DNA of 64,000 nucleotides from Alloalcanivorax mobilis (GTDB lineage Bacteria; Pseudomonadota; Gammaproteobacteria; Pseudomonadales; Alcanivoracaceae): positions 1 to 64,000 of the forward strand of contig NZ_NMQZ01000006.1 of NCBI RefSeq assembly GCF_002864685.1, written 5' to 3'. Shown one piece after another: positions 9,382 to 16,410 of this stretch. The notes under the pieces are model-generated. The model did not search any database and had not been told where the DNA came from. It saw only the letters and a program-made list of their open reading frames with translations. Numbering within the stretch: the first letter of the stretch is position 1; each line of letters begins with the position of its first letter. The position numbers were made by a program, and so were the translations under genes.

Positions 9382-10092
9382 ATGATTACTGATTACGAGG
9401 CCTTCAAGATCGATCTGCGCCTCTCCAAGGAAGACATCTGCAAGGAGCTGTTCCGCCAGAACCGCGACCACATCCGCATTAAAAAAGAAGCGGTGGCGGT
9501 CAGGAATCTGGCGAAGCTGATCGACTCCACCCTGCGTCTGGCCAACTCCAAGGGCTTTCACGCCATGTCGCTGCGCGACCTGTGCGCCGACTCGGGGCTG
9601 AGCATGGGCGGGCTGTACGCCTACATCAAAAATAAAGGTGACTTGCTCAACCTGATCCAGAGCCATGGTTTCATGCTCACCCGGCGCACCCTGCTCAGCT
9701 ACACCGAACGGGTGCAAGACCCCCGCGAAAAGCTGCTTACGGCTATCCAGGCGCACCTGTATCTCAGTGAGCTGATGCGCGCCTGGTTTTACTTCTCCTA
9801 CATGGAAACCAAAAGTCTTCCCGAAAAAGAGCGCCTTGACGCCATCGCCATCGAACGGGAAGTGGAAGGCATCTTCCGGGACATCATCGACCAGGGCGTC
9901 GCCGCCGGCGTGTTCCGCGACGTCAACGCCCGGCTCACCGCTTCGCTCACCAAAGCCATGTTGCAAGACTGGTACCTCAAGCGCGGCAAATACCGGGAAC
10001 AGAAGGTCTGTGTGAATCAGTACGCGGAGGTGGTGCGGGATGTTCTCGAGGGGTATTTGTTGTCGGAAAAAATTGAAAACGGAGAAAGTTAA
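9382..10092 (+). CDS. TetR-family transcriptional regulator
   Basis: A 236-residue regulator with the TetR helix-turn-helix displaced to about residues 50-100 (LRDLCADSGLSMGGLYAYIK), after an unusually long N-terminal extension rich in charged residues. The C-terminal domain would bind an effector, possibly an acyl-CoA produced by the ligase at 3.0 kb. It is the last gene of the acyl-CoA synthetase and LIV importer cluster and is convergent with the flavin reductase gene. Its final codons and stop lie in the left arm of a heptad inverted repeat. Target operator inferred as the palindromes before the ligase. Confidence 0.85.
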   Translation: MITDYEAFKIDLRLSKEDICKELFRQNRDHIRIKKEAVAVRNLAKLIDSTLRLANSKGFHAMSLRDLCADSGLSMGGLYAYIKNKGDLLNLIQSHGFMLTRRTLLSYTERVQDPREKLLTAIQAHLYLSELMRAWFYFSYMETKSLPEKERLDAIAIEREVEGIFRDIIDQGVAAGVFRDVNARLTASLTKAMLQDWYLKRGKYREQKVCVNQYAEVVRDVLEGYLLSEKIENGES

Positions 10093-10175
10093 AAGTTGAA
10101 AGTTAAAGGCGCGGGCACGGCCGTACCGCCGGCAAGGAAATCACCGCGTTTCAACTTTTAACTTTTAACCTTTCA
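10085..10175. repeat. Heptad-armed inverted repeat (AAGTTRA family), element B
   Basis: Left arm 10085-10108 is AAAGTTA AAAGTTG AAAGTTA, right arm 10149-10175 is the complementary AACTTTT series. The 40-bp loop contains the conserved core CGCGGGCACGGCCGT. It lies between two convergent genes and supplies the stop codon of the tetR gene on one side and of the flavin reductase gene on the other. Confidence 0.8.
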
Positions 10176-10802
10176 CTGGTCTTTTGTCGGACGGCGCATG
10201 AGAAATTTTTCGTTGTCGGTGATGCCGAAGTAATCCGCCGGGCCGCCACCGCGTAGAATCGGTTCGCCGGCGGCGGTGTCGTAGATGCCGTCTTTCAACA
10301 GGTGCTTGGCGATGTGCACGCCGACCACCTCGCCGAATACTACCCAGGTATCCACGTCGTCACCGGCGGCGGTTTTCAGGCGCAGCACCTGGGTCAGCTT
10401 GCACTCGAACGACACCGGCGTCTCCTGAACACGGGGCACGCCGATCACCCTTGAAGGCTCCGGCGTCAGGCCGCTCAGCTCGAATTCGTCCACCTCCGGG
10501 CCGACCATGGCGCAGCTTTGATTCATGCGCTCCGCCAATGCCCGCGTGGCCAGGTTCCAGGCGAATTCACCGGTCTGCTCGATGTTGCGCACGCTGTCCT
10601 TATAGCCCACGCTTGAGAAGCCGATGATCGGCGGGTGGTAGTTGAAGCCGTTAAAAAAACTGTACGGCGCCAGATTTAGCACGCCATCGCGGCTTTGTGA
10701 GGAAATCCAACCAATCGGCCGCGGCGCCACCATGGCGTTGAACGGATCATGAGGCAGGCCATGGCCGTTGGCGGGTTCGTAGAAGTGGGTGTCTGTGGGC
10801 AT
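10173..10802 (-). CDS. Flavin reductase-like protein (FMN-binding split barrel)
   Basis: A 209-residue protein of the flavin-reductase-like family (FMN-binding split barrel), which either supplies reduced flavin to oxygenases or acts as an FMN oxidoreductase. The motif MVAPRPIGWISSQSRDGVLN near residue 24 and LAPYSFFNGFNYHPPIIGFS near residue 44 are typical. It lies downstream of alkB in the same direction, separated by a 145-bp repeat-rich gap. AlkB normally takes electrons from rubredoxin, not flavin, so functional linkage to alkB is not implied. Confidence 0.85.
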   Translation of the reverse strand: MPTDTHFYEPANGHGLPHDPFNAMVAPRPIGWISSQSRDGVLNLAPYSFFNGFNYHPPIIGFSSVGYKDSVRNIEQTGEFAWNLATRALAERMNQSCAMVGPEVDEFELSGLTPEPSRVIGVPRVQETPVSFECKLTQVLRLKTAAGDDVDTWVVFGEVVGVHIAKHLLKDGIYDTAAGEPILRGGGPADYFGITDNEKFLMRRPTKDQ

Positions 10803-10810
10803 TAACGGAT

Positions 10811-10940
10811 GCTACAAGCTTCAGGCCGCAAGCTACAAGCTACAAAAACACCTCCAGAAGGGCCTGGCCCGCTTTGCCGGGCCGCGATCCTTTTCTGGCT
10901 TGCAGCTTGCAGCTTGCAGCTTGCAGCTTGCAGCTTGCAG
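10811..10940. repeat. Heptad-armed inverted repeat (GCTTGCA family), element C
   Basis: The right arm (10898-10939) is exactly six tandem copies of GCTTGCA. The left arm (10811-10845) is five complementary 7-mers such as GCTACAA and GCTTCAG. The loop of about 50 bp contains its own small GC palindrome. It fills the space between the flavin reductase start and the alkB stop. Confidence 0.8.
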
Positions 10941-10947
10941 CGCCGCC

Positions 10948-12147
10948 TCAGGCGGCGACCTTCGGCGGCGCGTCGCCGTGTTGAATGCCGTACTTGCGGA
11001 TCAACGTGTCCCGCTTGGCGGGGTCGAAGTTGATGTTGCGGGCGTCGTTGCCGGCGTGTTCGAGCAGGCGTTTGTCCATGATCCGGTACCATAGCGGCGG
11101 AAAATAGCTGACCAGGAACATGCCGAAGTAACCGTTGGGCAGTTCCGGCAGATTCTCGAAATGGCGCAGGCTCTGGTAGCGCCGGGTCGGGTGGGCGTGG
11201 TGATCGGAGTGGCGCTGCAGGTGGAAGGTGGCCCAGTTTGAGAACATGTGGTTGCTGTTCCAGCTGTGGTAGGGCTGGGTGCGCTCGTAGCGGCCATTGG
11301 CGCGCCTGTGGCGCAGCAGGCCATAGTGCTCGATGTAGTTGGCCGAGGTCAGTTGGAACGCCCCCCAGAACGCGGTGCCGAGAATATAGGGCAGCAGGCC
11401 GATGCCGAACACGGCGAGCACGGTGCCCCAGGCCACGGCGGTGATGATCGCCGGCTGGATGATCTCGTTTTCCAGGGACCACACCGATTTGCCCTGGGCA
11501 TTGAGGCGGTCTTTCTCCAGGCGCCAGGCACGCTTGGCGGCGCCGGGCAGCTCGCGCAGGGCGAATTTCCAGATGCTTTCGCCCATCCGTGACGAAGCGG
11601 GGTCTTCCGGGGTGGCCACGTCCTTGTGGTGGCCCTTGTTGTGTTCAATAAAGAAATGCCCATAGGCGCACGGCGCCAGCACGAACTTGGCCAGCCAGCG
11701 CTCGCCCTTGCCTTTCTTATGGCCCAGCTCATGGCCCAGGTTGATGCCCACGCCGCAGGTGCCGCCAATCAGATAGACCATCGCCAGCACACCGTGCCAG
11801 GGCAGATCCTGGGTGCCCACGAACCAGGCGCCATAGAACCAGGCGCCCCAGATCAGCGGCACCAGCGCGTAGAGAATCCAGCGGTAGTAGGGGTCGTCCT
11901 CAAGCTGCGGCACCACCTCTTCCGGCGGGTTGCTGGTGTCTTCGCCGATCAGCATGTCCAGCACCGGCACGGTCAGATAGTAGAACGCCAGCGGCAGCCA
12001 CAGGGTCAGGGCATTGCCGGTGGCGAAATACAGCGCCGGCCCGGCGAACACAATGGCGGGCACGAACAGCGAGGAAAACCATAGACGCCGTTTACGGTCC
12101 CGATAAACGACCCCGGAGGGGCCGATGAAAACGCCTGCCTTGCTCAT
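10948..12147 (-). CDS. alkB: Alkane 1-monooxygenase AlkB
   Basis: A 399-residue integral-membrane diiron enzyme that hydroxylates the terminal methyl of n-alkanes, using rubredoxin as electron donor. All four family motifs are intact: HELGHKK at 139-145, EHNKGHH at 168-174, NYIEHYG at 270-276 and LQRHSDHHAHP at 310-320. These contain the eight or nine histidines that hold the iron pair. Hydrophobic segments before and between them fit six membrane helices. I chose the ATG at 12147 (MSKAGVF), which is the usual length for the family. No rubredoxin or rubredoxin reductase gene is nearby. A divergent AraC-family regulator probably controls it. Confidence 0.95.
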   Translation of the reverse strand: MSKAGVFIGPSGVVYRDRKRRLWFSSLFVPAIVFAGPALYFATGNALTLWLPLAFYYLTVPVLDMLIGEDTSNPPEEVVPQLEDDPYYRWILYALVPLIWGAWFYGAWFVGTQDLPWHGVLAMVYLIGGTCGVGINLGHELGHKKGKGERWLAKFVLAPCAYGHFFIEHNKGHHKDVATPEDPASSRMGESIWKFALRELPGAAKRAWRLEKDRLNAQGKSVWSLENEIIQPAIITAVAWGTVLAVFGIGLLPYILGTAFWGAFQLTSANYIEHYGLLRHRRANGRYERTQPYHSWNSNHMFSNWATFHLQRHSDHHAHPTRRYQSLRHFENLPELPNGYFGMFLVSYFPPLWYRIMDKRLLEHAGNDARNINFDPAKRDTLIRKYGIQHGDAPPKVAA

Positions 12148-12342
12148 ACACACCTCGGTCGCTGTTTTGCTGTTATGGGCGATGGAAACAGCATGTCTCC
12201 CGCGCCGGCCCGGCGGCACCGTCAAAGGTGGCAATAAATCGTCATAAAGTGACAGGCGCGGAAGCCCGTTTTGGCGCTAAGCTGGCCCTGGTTCCGTCTT
12301 CACCGGCCCGACGTCTTGGGCCACTAACAACAAGAGCCCGCC

Positions 12343-13365
12343 ATGAGCGTCCAGGTTACCGATCGGCTCCGCCCCGCTGTGCATCCGGTTTATTCCCGGC
12401 TGTTGTGCGCCCATTTGCACCAGAAAGGCTTTGAAAACGCAGTGATCTTCAAGGGCACCCGCCTGCACTGGGAGCAACTGCTCGGCGAGCACCGTTACCT
12501 GAGCCTGGAGCAGATGTCGCGGCTGGTGCGGCGCGCCGTGGACCTCACCGGCCAGCCCTGGATCGGCCTGGAGATTGGCGGCGCCACTTCGGTGTCCGCC
12601 CATGGGCCGCTTGGCTACGCGGTGATCTCCGCCCCGGATTTGCGCACCGTGCTGCGCGTGGTCAGCCGCTTTGTCGGCGTGCGCTTTCAACTGGTCAGCG
12701 TGGACTTCGAAGAGAGCGATACCGAATGCCAGCTGACCCTGCGTGAAGAGGTGGATCTGGCGGAAATGCGCGAATTCACCGGTGGCTCGATTCTCGCCAC
12801 CTACTTTCACCTGGTCGACACCGTCACCTCGCGGCGCCTGCGCGACGCCCGCGTCACCCTGCCGTTCCCGGCGCCGCCCTGGGCCAGCGAATACCAGCAA
12901 CGGCTCGGCTGCCCGGTGACGTTCGGCGCCGAGCGCCTCACCATCACGTTGCCGAAAAGCGTGCTCGACACCCCCTGCCTGACCGCCGACCCGACCCTGC
13001 ACCGCAGCGCCGTGCGCGACTGCGAACACCAGCTCAAACAAATCCAGAGCGGCGGCCCGCTCAGCCAGCGCATCGGCGTGATCCTGCTCGACCGCGACGG
13101 CGATTACCCCGGCCTGGAATGGGTCGCCGACCACTTCGCCATGTCGCCGCGCACCCTGATCCGCAAACTGAAAGCCGAAGGCACCAGCTACCAGGAACTG
13201 CTCGACGACGTGCGCCAGGAACTGACCGCCTGGTACCTGCTGGAAACCGCCCTGCCGGTGGAACGCATCGCCGAGCGCCTCGGCTACCAGGACCCCTCCA
13301 ATTTCAGCCGCACCTTCCAGCGCTGGTTCGGCGAAACGCCCCGGCAAATGCGCAACCGGCACTGA
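12343..13365 (+). CDS. AraC-family transcriptional regulator (OruR-like, Arabinose_bd domain)
   Basis: A 340-residue regulator with an N-terminal Arabinose_bd-type ligand domain (about 20-205) and a C-terminal AraC helix-turn-helix pair (about 240-338). The second helix shows the family signature IAERLGYQDPSNFSRTFQRW. This architecture is common beside alkB and fatty-acid genes in hydrocarbon degraders and often senses alkane-derived fatty acids; that is family knowledge, not shown here. It is divergent from alkB across a 195-bp gap, which makes alkB its likely target. I could not pick a convincing direct-repeat operator by eye. Confidence 0.9.
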   Translation: MSVQVTDRLRPAVHPVYSRLLCAHLHQKGFENAVIFKGTRLHWEQLLGEHRYLSLEQMSRLVRRAVDLTGQPWIGLEIGGATSVSAHGPLGYAVISAPDLRTVLRVVSRFVGVRFQLVSVDFEESDTECQLTLREEVDLAEMREFTGGSILATYFHLVDTVTSRRLRDARVTLPFPAPPWASEYQQRLGCPVTFGAERLTITLPKSVLDTPCLTADPTLHRSAVRDCEHQLKQIQSGGPLSQRIGVILLDRDGDYPGLEWVADHFAMSPRTLIRKLKAEGTSYQELLDDVRQELTAWYLLETALPVERIAERLGYQDPSNFSRTFQRWFGETPRQMRNRH

Positions 13366-13417
13366 TGCTGACTCGCGGCTGAATGGCAGGTTTACCCCTG
13401 CCAAGCAACGAAGCCGC

Positions 13418-13503
13418 TGTGGGAGCGGTCCTTGACCGCGAACCGAGCCGAAGGCGAGGCAAGACCTGGCAAGGCCCATTCGCGGTCAAGGACCGCTCCC
13501 ACA
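13418..13503. repeat. REP-like palindrome
   Basis: Perfect 25-nt inverted repeat: TGTGGGAGCGGTCCTTGACC begins the left arm (13418-13442), and the complement occupies 13479-13503, with a 36-bp loop. The TGTGGGAGCGG opening is the sequence type seen in extragenic palindromes of Pseudomonas and relatives. It lies in the 317-bp gene-free stretch 13366-13682. The same stretch also holds a lone copy of the heptad-element loop core (about 13601-13632) and three to four TGTATCC-type heptads (13647-13674). Confidence 0.8.
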
Positions 13504-13646
13504 AAAGACAGTGCCAGCTCCAGGCTCAACCCGACTCCGGCGCAGCCGGACGGTGCTGAACTGTTCCCGCCAATCCGCGAAGAGCCCATGATTAAGGCGT
13601 GAAACGCGGGCACGACCGTGGAGCCGGCAGAGCCCTTGTCCGCCCC

Positions 13647-13674
13647 TGTATCCTTCATCCTGTATCCTGAATCG
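13647..13674. repeat. Single arm of TGTATCC heptads
   Basis: Four successive 7-mers, TGTATCC, TTCATCC, TGTATCC and TGAATCG, end just before the ChaC-like gene stop. No complementary arm is visible nearby. The period of seven matches the other heptad elements in the window, so this may be a solo or decayed arm of a fourth unit family. Confidence 0.5.
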
Positions 13675-13682
13675 CGGCTGAA

Positions 13683-14243
13683 CTACAGCCGCAACAAATA
13701 CGCCTCCAAACCGAACACATGCTCATCCTCGGCGCCCAGCTCACGCAAAGCCGCCGCCAGCTCAAGCAGGTAATCCCGGTTGGCGCCGCTGGGGCCGTGG
13801 CTGGCGGCGATCTGCGCGGCGATGTCCGCGTCCGGCGCGCCGCCCAGAAAGGCCGCGTTGTCCTCGGTGGCGATGTACACCAGGCCCTCTTCGTGGCCGC
13901 CATCCGTGAAGGCCATCGGCGTGGAAAACCGCAAATAACCGTTCTTCTCGCGCACATCCAGATGATCGAACACCGCCGGCGCCACCCGATACGCCATGCC
14001 CGCGCACACCGCGCCCGGGCTCTCGATCAGCGTCAGCACCCGACCCGGCGCTTCCGGCGTGCCCCGGTGATCGTGCGACCCCTGCCAGAACCGCCGTGCC
14101 CACCCGCGAATGCTCGCCGGCCGCCGCTCCAGATAAGGAAAATCCGCCTTGAAGATCAACGAGCCATAGCCGAACAGCCAGACGCTGTCGCGGCCGGAGA
14201 AATCATGGCGGGATTTGTTGAGGGAAGAAGTGTCTAAGGTCAT
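13683..14243 (-). CDS. ChaC-like gamma-glutamylcyclotransferase
   Basis: A 186-residue enzyme of the ChaC family, which cleaves glutathione to 5-oxoproline and Cys-Gly. The substrate-binding loop FGYGSLI is at residues 24-30 and the catalytic glutamate is Glu99 in DVREKNGYLR, both intact. The central RVLTLIESPGAVCAGMAYRV is typical. It stands alone, followed on its 3' side by the repeat-filled gap before the araC gene and divergent from pdxH. Activity on glutathione is inferred from the family. Confidence 0.88.
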   Translation of the reverse strand: MTLDTSSLNKSRHDFSGRDSVWLFGYGSLIFKADFPYLERRPASIRGWARRFWQGSHDHRGTPEAPGRVLTLIESPGAVCAGMAYRVAPAVFDHLDVREKNGYLRFSTPMAFTDGGHEEGLVYIATEDNAAFLGGAPDADIAAQIAASHGPSGANRDYLLELAAALRELGAEDEHVFGLEAYLLRL

Positions 14244-14265
14244 GGTTGGGCAGTTTCAGGGTGGC

Positions 14266-14428
14266 GGCTTCAAGCTGCAAGCGGCAAGCTACAAGTAAGG
14301 ATTGCGCGGCGGCGGACGCCGTGCCGGCGACGACCAGTTCAAAGTTGAAAGTTAAAAGTTCAAAGGTCGTGACCGAGAGGCTCTGCCGCGGCCTGTGGCC
14401 GTCTCGGTTTGCCGCTTGCAGCTTGCAG
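14266..14428. repeat. Composite heptad element D (GCTTGCA arms enclosing AAGTTRA units)
   Basis: Outer left arm 14266-14295 carries CAAGCTR-type 7-mers and outer right arm 14414-14428 carries two GCTTGCA units. Inside lies one AAGTTRA-type arm (14337-14366) without its partner. Two unit families are therefore nested in one spot, between the divergent chaC-like gene and pdxH. Confidence 0.65.
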
Positions 14429-14487
14429 CCCGGAACGCGATTTCCGCTACAATCCCCCACACCAAGAACCAACGGACAAGGGCTCCC

Positions 14488-15117
14488 ATGAAAGACGTAC
14501 GCCAGGAATACCACGCCAAGGGCCTGACCGAAGCGGCCCTGAACAGCGACCCGCTGGAACAGGCGCGGCTCTGGGTGGACGAAGCCATCGACGCCGGCCT
14601 GCCCGTCGCCAATGCCATGACCCTCGCCACCGTCAACGCCGCCGGCCGGCCTTCCAGCCGCGTGGTGCTGCTCAAAGGCATCGAAGACGGCGGCTTCACC
14701 TTCTTTACCCACTACGACAGCCGCAAAGGCGACGACATCGCTGCCAACGCCAACGTCTCCTTCGTCATGTTCTGGCCGGCCCTGGACCGCCAGCTCACCG
14801 TCGCCGGCCGCGCCGAAAAGATTCCTGCCCAACAATCCCGCGACTACTTCGTCTCCCGCCCCCGCGGCAGCCAGCTCAGCGCCGCCATTTCCCCGCAAAG
14901 CCGCCCCGCCAGCCGCGAGCAACTGGAACAGGCAATGGAAAAGCTGGCCGCCGAAATCGCCGAGGGCGAACCGGTGCCGATGCCGGAAAGCTGGGGCGGC
15001 TACCGGATCGTTCCGGAAGAGATTCAGTTCTGGCATGGGCGGCCCAGCCGGTTGCATGACCGGTTTCGATATCGTCGTGAAGGCGGGGGTTGGGAAAGGG
15101 AGCGGCTGGCGCCTTAA
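14488..15117 (+). CDS. pdxH: Pyridoxamine/pyridoxine 5'-phosphate oxidase
   Basis: A 209-residue FMN enzyme that makes pyridoxal 5'-phosphate in the cytoplasm. The FMN-binding SSRVVLLKGIEDGGFTFFTH (about 55-75) and the C-terminal signature FWHGRPSRLHDRFRYRR are complete. The ATG at 14488 gives the usual start MKDVRQEY and length; the open frame upstream runs through a repeat. The gene stands alone between repeat-rich gaps, ordinary for this household enzyme. Confidence 0.95.
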   Translation: MKDVRQEYHAKGLTEAALNSDPLEQARLWVDEAIDAGLPVANAMTLATVNAAGRPSSRVVLLKGIEDGGFTFFTHYDSRKGDDIAANANVSFVMFWPALDRQLTVAGRAEKIPAQQSRDYFVSRPRGSQLSAAISPQSRPASREQLEQAMEKLAAEIAEGEPVPMPESWGGYRIVPEEIQFWHGRPSRLHDRFRYRREGGGWERERLAP

Positions 15118-15223
15118 TCCGTAGTTCTCACAGGCAAGAGGCAGGACTTGATCGAGAGTCGTGTTGTCATGAACGTCAGTGAATTTGAAAGGGCCACACA
15201 CCGTAATCAAGGCGTGCCTTGAG

Positions 15224-15295
15224 CAATAACAAGGGCCAGAAAAAACGCGCCCTTAAGTGTTGGGCTCGCGCTGGCCTGCATGACGTTCGTTAAAC
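15224..15295 (-). other. attC-like recombination site of the RelE/ParD-type cassette
   Basis: Reading the minus strand, a consensus R' box GTTTAAC follows the toxin stop codon directly (15295-15289). A GTTATTG R''-like box closes the site at 15230-15224, and in between GGCCAG and CTGGCC can pair as L boxes. Length of 72 bp is normal for an integron attC. R'' departs from consensus, so the call rests on position and symmetry. Confidence 0.5.
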
Positions 15296-15586
15296 CTACT
15301 TGCGTCGCTTGACGTCACGATAAAAGTTTTCGTGGGATCCTAAGGCCATGAGTTCGAGAACGAGGGCTCCATCATCAAAACTGTATCCAAGCAAAGTCAA
15401 TCGCTTGTTCATTTTGAATCTGTGTACGCGCAAGAATGAAAGATCTCCCTTTTTTTGCTCCCCAAGAGTCGCGTCGGCCATCAAGTCCTTGATGGCCGCG
15501 TCGAGATCTTTTTTCTGATTGGCTTTAAGTTTCTTAACGGCCTTCTTAAAGGTCGGGGTCTGTAAGACTCTGGTGGCTTTAGCCAA
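15296..15586 (-). CDS. RelE/ParE-superfamily toxin
   Basis: A 96-residue type II toxin with RelE fold features: a basic N-terminal helix (TFKKAVKKLKANQKKDLDAA), the strand VHRFKMNKRLTLLGYSFDDG and the C-terminal GSHENFYRDVKRR, resembling YafQ- and RelE-type mRNA interferases. Translation seems to start at a TTG at 15586 that overlaps the end of the antitoxin gene by eight bases. An attC-like site begins right after its stop, so the pair looks like an integron cassette, oriented like the broken integrase gene upstream. Confidence 0.8.
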   Translation of the reverse strand: MAKATRVLQTPTFKKAVKKLKANQKKDLDAAIKDLMADATLGEQKKGDLSFLRVHRFKMNKRLTLLGYSFDDGALVLELMALGSHENFYRDVKRRK

Positions 15587-15800
15587 AATCGTAGACCTCG
15601 AACTTCCCGGCTTCTCGCTCTGCTTTTGGAATTATCGCCTGCTTGACAAACTCATAAGGCAAATCAGGATTGTCTTCCATGATTTCACCTATTCTTGCCC
15701 AGTGATCGATTTGCTTGGGAGGCGTTCGGTTAAGCGCTTTGGCTATAATAGTGGCTTTTTCGATAAGACTCTGGTCTAAGCGTATGCTGTTAGTCGCCAT
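15579..15800 (-). CDS. ParD-like antitoxin (TA_system antitoxin, ribbon-helix-helix type)
   Basis: A 73-residue antitoxin of the ParD-like family (MATNSIRLDQSLIEKATIIA is a ribbon-helix-helix start; RTPPKQIDHWARIGEI follows). It would bind the toxin encoded immediately downstream and repress the operon. A strong RBS, AGGAGGG, precedes the ATG. The promoter and an inverted repeat lie just upstream, inside the end of the truncated integrase frame. The boundary suggests the cassette replaced the rest of the integrase gene. Confidence 0.8.
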   Translation of the reverse strand: MATNSIRLDQSLIEKATIIAKALNRTPPKQIDHWARIGEIMEDNPDLPYEFVKQAIIPKAEREAGKFEVYDFG

Positions 15801-15801
15801 G

Positions 15802-16197
15802 CTAATGCCCTCCTAGAGGTTTTGCCGAATTGTAGCGAAATGCCACAATTGAGGCAAGATACCACAGTGTGCTGCTATCTAAACGCTGGTCCGCTGCCGC
15901 TACAAACGGCCGCTCGCCAAGCGGCGCCTTGATAACATGGCGATAAAGAAAGACGAGCGCGTTCAACGCCTGATTCTGCGTGGCGGCCGCCACGTTCCTC
16001 TTGGTGGCAAGCCAGCTTAAAAAGGCCGAGACCTCCGGCTCCGCCATTTCCGAGGGATGCCGCAATTGATGAAACCGGATGAAATAGCGAATCCAGTACC
16101 AATACGTCTTCTCGGTCCGGGGGCTGTAATGGCGTACACGAATGGCATCACGAAATTGATCACGAAGCCTGGGTTGCCCGTCACGATCCTTGTGCAT
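15802..16197 (-). pseudogene. intI: Truncated integron integrase (IntI core-binding domain only)
   Basis: About 105 residues match the N-terminal part of integron integrases: RDAIRVRHYSPRTEKTYWYW, then FIRFHQLRHPSEM, the EVSAFLSWLA segment and AAATQNQALNALVFLYRHV. After the segment VIKAPLGE the similarity stops and about 30 unrelated residues follow to a stop codon. The whole catalytic domain, including the Arg-His-Arg-Tyr residues, is missing, so the product cannot recombine DNA. The start is taken at the ATG at 16197. Gene cassettes lie on its 5' side reading the other way, the normal integron layout. The break coincides with the promoter of the neighbouring toxin-antitoxin cassette. Confidence 0.88.
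15828..15857 (-). promoter_or_regulatory. Promoter and operator of the ParD/RelE-type toxin-antitoxin pair
   Basis: On the minus strand TTGCCT (15857-15852), 17 bp spacing and TACAAT (15834-15829) form a near-ideal sigma-70 promoter. A 23-bp interrupted palindrome with AATTGT and ACAATT arms (15828-15850) covers the spacer and minus-10, the expected place for antitoxin autorepression. Confidence 0.65.
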
Positions 16198-16410
16198 GGC
16201 CGCTCTCTCTTTTGCTGTCCTTATGGACAGTATCATGGTGATTGGGAAATGAGGAAGTCAAGCGAAGCGGGGACAGATAATCGCCAATGGTTTGTAACCG
16301 GTTGAAATTTCTGATTTTATTATGAGTTATTAAAACTAAACCAAAGTGATAGGACGCTGGCGCGTTCATTGGATATTCGAGCCGGCGGCCTAATACCTGT
16401 TAGGGGTCAA
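16198..16410. other. Likely integron platform spacer with possible attI core
   Basis: The AT-rich gap between the broken integrase and the first cassette gene. GTTAGGG at 16399-16405 resembles the GTTRRRY crossover core and directly precedes the first cassette start, as an attI/cassette junction should. No reliable cassette promoter can be named, although several TATTAT-like boxes occur around 16315-16335. Confidence 0.35.

Noticed and set aside
15118-15223. Transposase-like reading of the minus strand before the RelE-type cassette
   Set aside because: A short frame (VCGPFKFTDVHDNTTLDQVL) vaguely recalls an element end, but it quickly runs into sequence antisense to pdxH. There are no terminal repeats or target-site duplication.
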